NCBI RefSeq assembly: GCF_028209395.1 | Contig: NZ_JAQLDQ010000032.1 | Coordinates: 1 to 16,702 of the forward strand | Origin: Collinsella aerofaciens | GTDB lineage: Bacteria > Actinomycetota > Coriobacteriia > Coriobacteriales > Coriobacteriaceae | Reading direction: 5' to 3' | DNA: 16,702 nt | Shown: positions 15,524 to 16,702 of the stretch, piece after piece | Layout of the letters: each line of letters starts with the position of its first letter | How positions within the stretch are numbered: position 1 is the first letter of the stretch | Notes under the pieces: generated by a model | Seen by the model: the letters and a program-made list of their open reading frames with translations, nothing else | What the model was told of the DNA's origin: nothing | Database searches by the model: none | Translations under genes and position numbers: made by a program

Positions 15524-16702
15524 CTATTCAATTACCACGGCCTGGCTATCCATCTGTTGCCACGTGCCGAAGAACACTTGGGCATTTCGCGTAACATTGC
15601 CGTTAATCGAATCCGAAAGATAGACAATTCCCTGCTCGTCATCATAGCCTTTAAGGACTACGGCATGATTACCGCCCCACAGACCATAGGAATGCCCGTT
15701 ATACCAACGCGCAGCATAACGGCCTCCTGGCCAACTTCCCCATTCGGTATTCCACATCTCAACAGGTTGACCACAGGTCAGCCTGTTCTTAATGGAAGAA
15801 ATTGACGAGAAAGAGACGTCTTTTGCCTGCTTGCCACTTCCAGCAGCACGCAGAAAGATATTACCAGCAATAGTAATCGCAGGTGCGACGCATCCCATGA
15901 GACCCCCGCTGCTACGCCTTGGATTGCCATCAAAAGCGGTAACAAAATTGCCATTACTTCCCTTGGGCAAATAGTAATCCGCAATAATCGTCTTACCTAA
16001 ACCGAAACCATAGTAGTTAAGCAAGTTTGTAAGGGCAACCGACTCACAGCCAGTAGGAAGTTCCGGGTACTGCGAATAGCACGGGACATCGACCCAAGCG
16101 CCAACCATTGCGCCGGATGAACTGAACTTGTAGTCAGTAGAGCCGATCCAATACCAACCGTTGCTCAACATTACTCCCCCACGTGCGGCATCAAGGTAAT
16201 ACCATGTGCCCCCACGGGAAAGCCATCCCGTTTTCATTATGCCAGAAGCGGAATCTAGCCAGTACCAGTTACCGCCATCGTTAAGCCAGCCGGTCGCCAT
16301 TCGACCATCCGAGTTAAAGTAATACCAAGACCCAGCAATTTGCTGCCATCCAGTCAGAATTACCCCATTAGCAGAACAATAATATCGAGAACCCTGACTC
16401 TCAATCCAGCCCGTTCTGGCATTACCGTCATCGTCAATCAGCTGGATTCCCGAATCGGTCATTATGCCTTTAAGGTCAATTGCGCCGCTGGATGACGAAT
16501 GATACATCCAAGACCCATCACCGTTTGACCAGCAATTAGCCATCATCTTGCCGGTACTATTAAATATGTATTCACATGATCCGATAGTTTGAACGCCCGT
16601 GGTCATGGCGTGCGTCGAGGGGTCGAGCCAGTACCACGTACCGTTTAGGTTGAGCCAGCCGGAGGCGAGGGCGCCGGAGCCCGTCGCGTAGTACCAGGTG
16701 CC
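15524..16702 (-). CDS. Choline-binding C39-like cysteine peptidase, 5' end beyond the window
   Basis: The frame stays open to the window edge, giving at least 392 residues with no signal peptide in view; the Met at 16606 is internal. Residues 1-205 are aromatic choline-binding-type repeats, GTWYYATGSGALASGWLNLN being the first seen, with a degenerate module near 52-99. The catalytic domain (about 203-392) matches the C39_2 papain-like family: VDVPCYSQ leads in, Cys219 sits in PTGCESVALTNLL, His346 in GGNHAVVLKGYD and Asp364 in LSDSING. Relatives are secreted or wall-bound peptidases; the target is unknown. It faces licB across a shared terminator. Upstream of base 16606 the coding DNA jumps to about 70% G+C, unlike the rest of the gene. 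Confidence 0.88.
   Translation of the reverse strand, partial: GTWYYATGSGALASGWLNLNGTWYWLDPSTHAMTTGVQTIGSCEYIFNSTGKMMANCWSNGDGSWMYHSSSSGAIDLKGIMTDSGIQLIDDDGNARTGWIESQGSRYYCSANGVILTGWQQIAGSWYYFNSDGRMATGWLNDGGNWYWLDSASGIMKTGWLSRGGTWYYLDAARGGVMLSNGWYWIGSTDYKFSSSGAMVGAWVDVPCYSQYPELPTGCESVALTNLLNYYGFGLGKTIIADYYLPKGSNGNFVTAFDGNPRRSSGGLMGCVAPAITIAGNIFLRAAGSGKQAKDVSFSSISSIKNRLTCGQPVEMWNTEWGSWPGGRYAARWYNGHSYGLWGGNHAVVLKGYDDEQGIVYLSDSINGNVTRNAQVFFGTWQQMDSQAVVIE

Noticed and set aside
8297..16702. Choline-binding enzymes considered as prophage endolysins
   Set aside because: Two have signal peptides with typical cleavage sites, no holin or phage structural genes are present, and the context is choline metabolism.

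Overview
The window looks like an accessory surface-polysaccharide and phosphocholine (ChoP) locus from a Gram-positive, most likely a gut Coriobacteriia member such as Collinsella. That placement is an inference from three things: aromatic choline-binding (CW_binding type) repeats on signal-peptide-bearing wall enzymes, a licC/licA fusion next to licB, and a moderate-to-low GC island that ends at the right edge in a stretch of about 70% GC. No rRNA, tRNA, CRISPR array, phage structural gene or intact transposase was seen.

Layout, left to right. (1) 139-8186, all on the minus strand, is a polysaccharide assembly cluster. In transcription order it holds: a 5'-truncated gene remnant (7938-8186), a family 2 glycosyltransferase (GT2), a Wzx-type flippase, a LicD-family phosphocholine transferase, a GT4 glycosyltransferase, a DUF2142 multi-spanning membrane protein, a 315-base gap holding a GC-rich scar, a DPM1-like GT2, and a DUF2304 membrane partner. 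(2) 8297-12580, minus strand, holds two secreted choline-binding wall enzymes in tandem: an L,D-transpeptidase (YkuD) and an NlpC/P60 hydrolase. Their repeat arrays are colinear but their catalytic domains differ. (3) 12581-12745 is a divergent control region. A perfect 9-5-9 palindrome sits on top of a TTGAAC-N17-TATTCT promoter. (4) 12746-15462, plus strand, is a ChoP activation operon: a single protein joining a winged helix-turn-helix, a CTP:phosphocholine cytidylyltransferase (LicC) and a choline kinase (LicA), followed by the choline permease LicB. (5) A strong bidirectional terminator at 15481-15513 separates licB from a converging third choline-binding enzyme, a C39-like cysteine peptidase that runs off the right edge.

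Together these form a near-complete circuit. LicB imports choline, LicA phosphorylates it, LicC activates it to CDP-choline, and LicD moves ChoP onto a glycan built by the GTs and exported by the flippase. The three secreted enzymes could then dock on the displayed choline. The DNA-binding domain fused to the ChoP-activating enzyme, together with the palindrome in its own promoter region facing a choline-binding protein gene, suggests a self-regulating switch that ties wall-enzyme production to choline metabolism. That regulatory link is an inference; the parts themselves are visible in the sequence.
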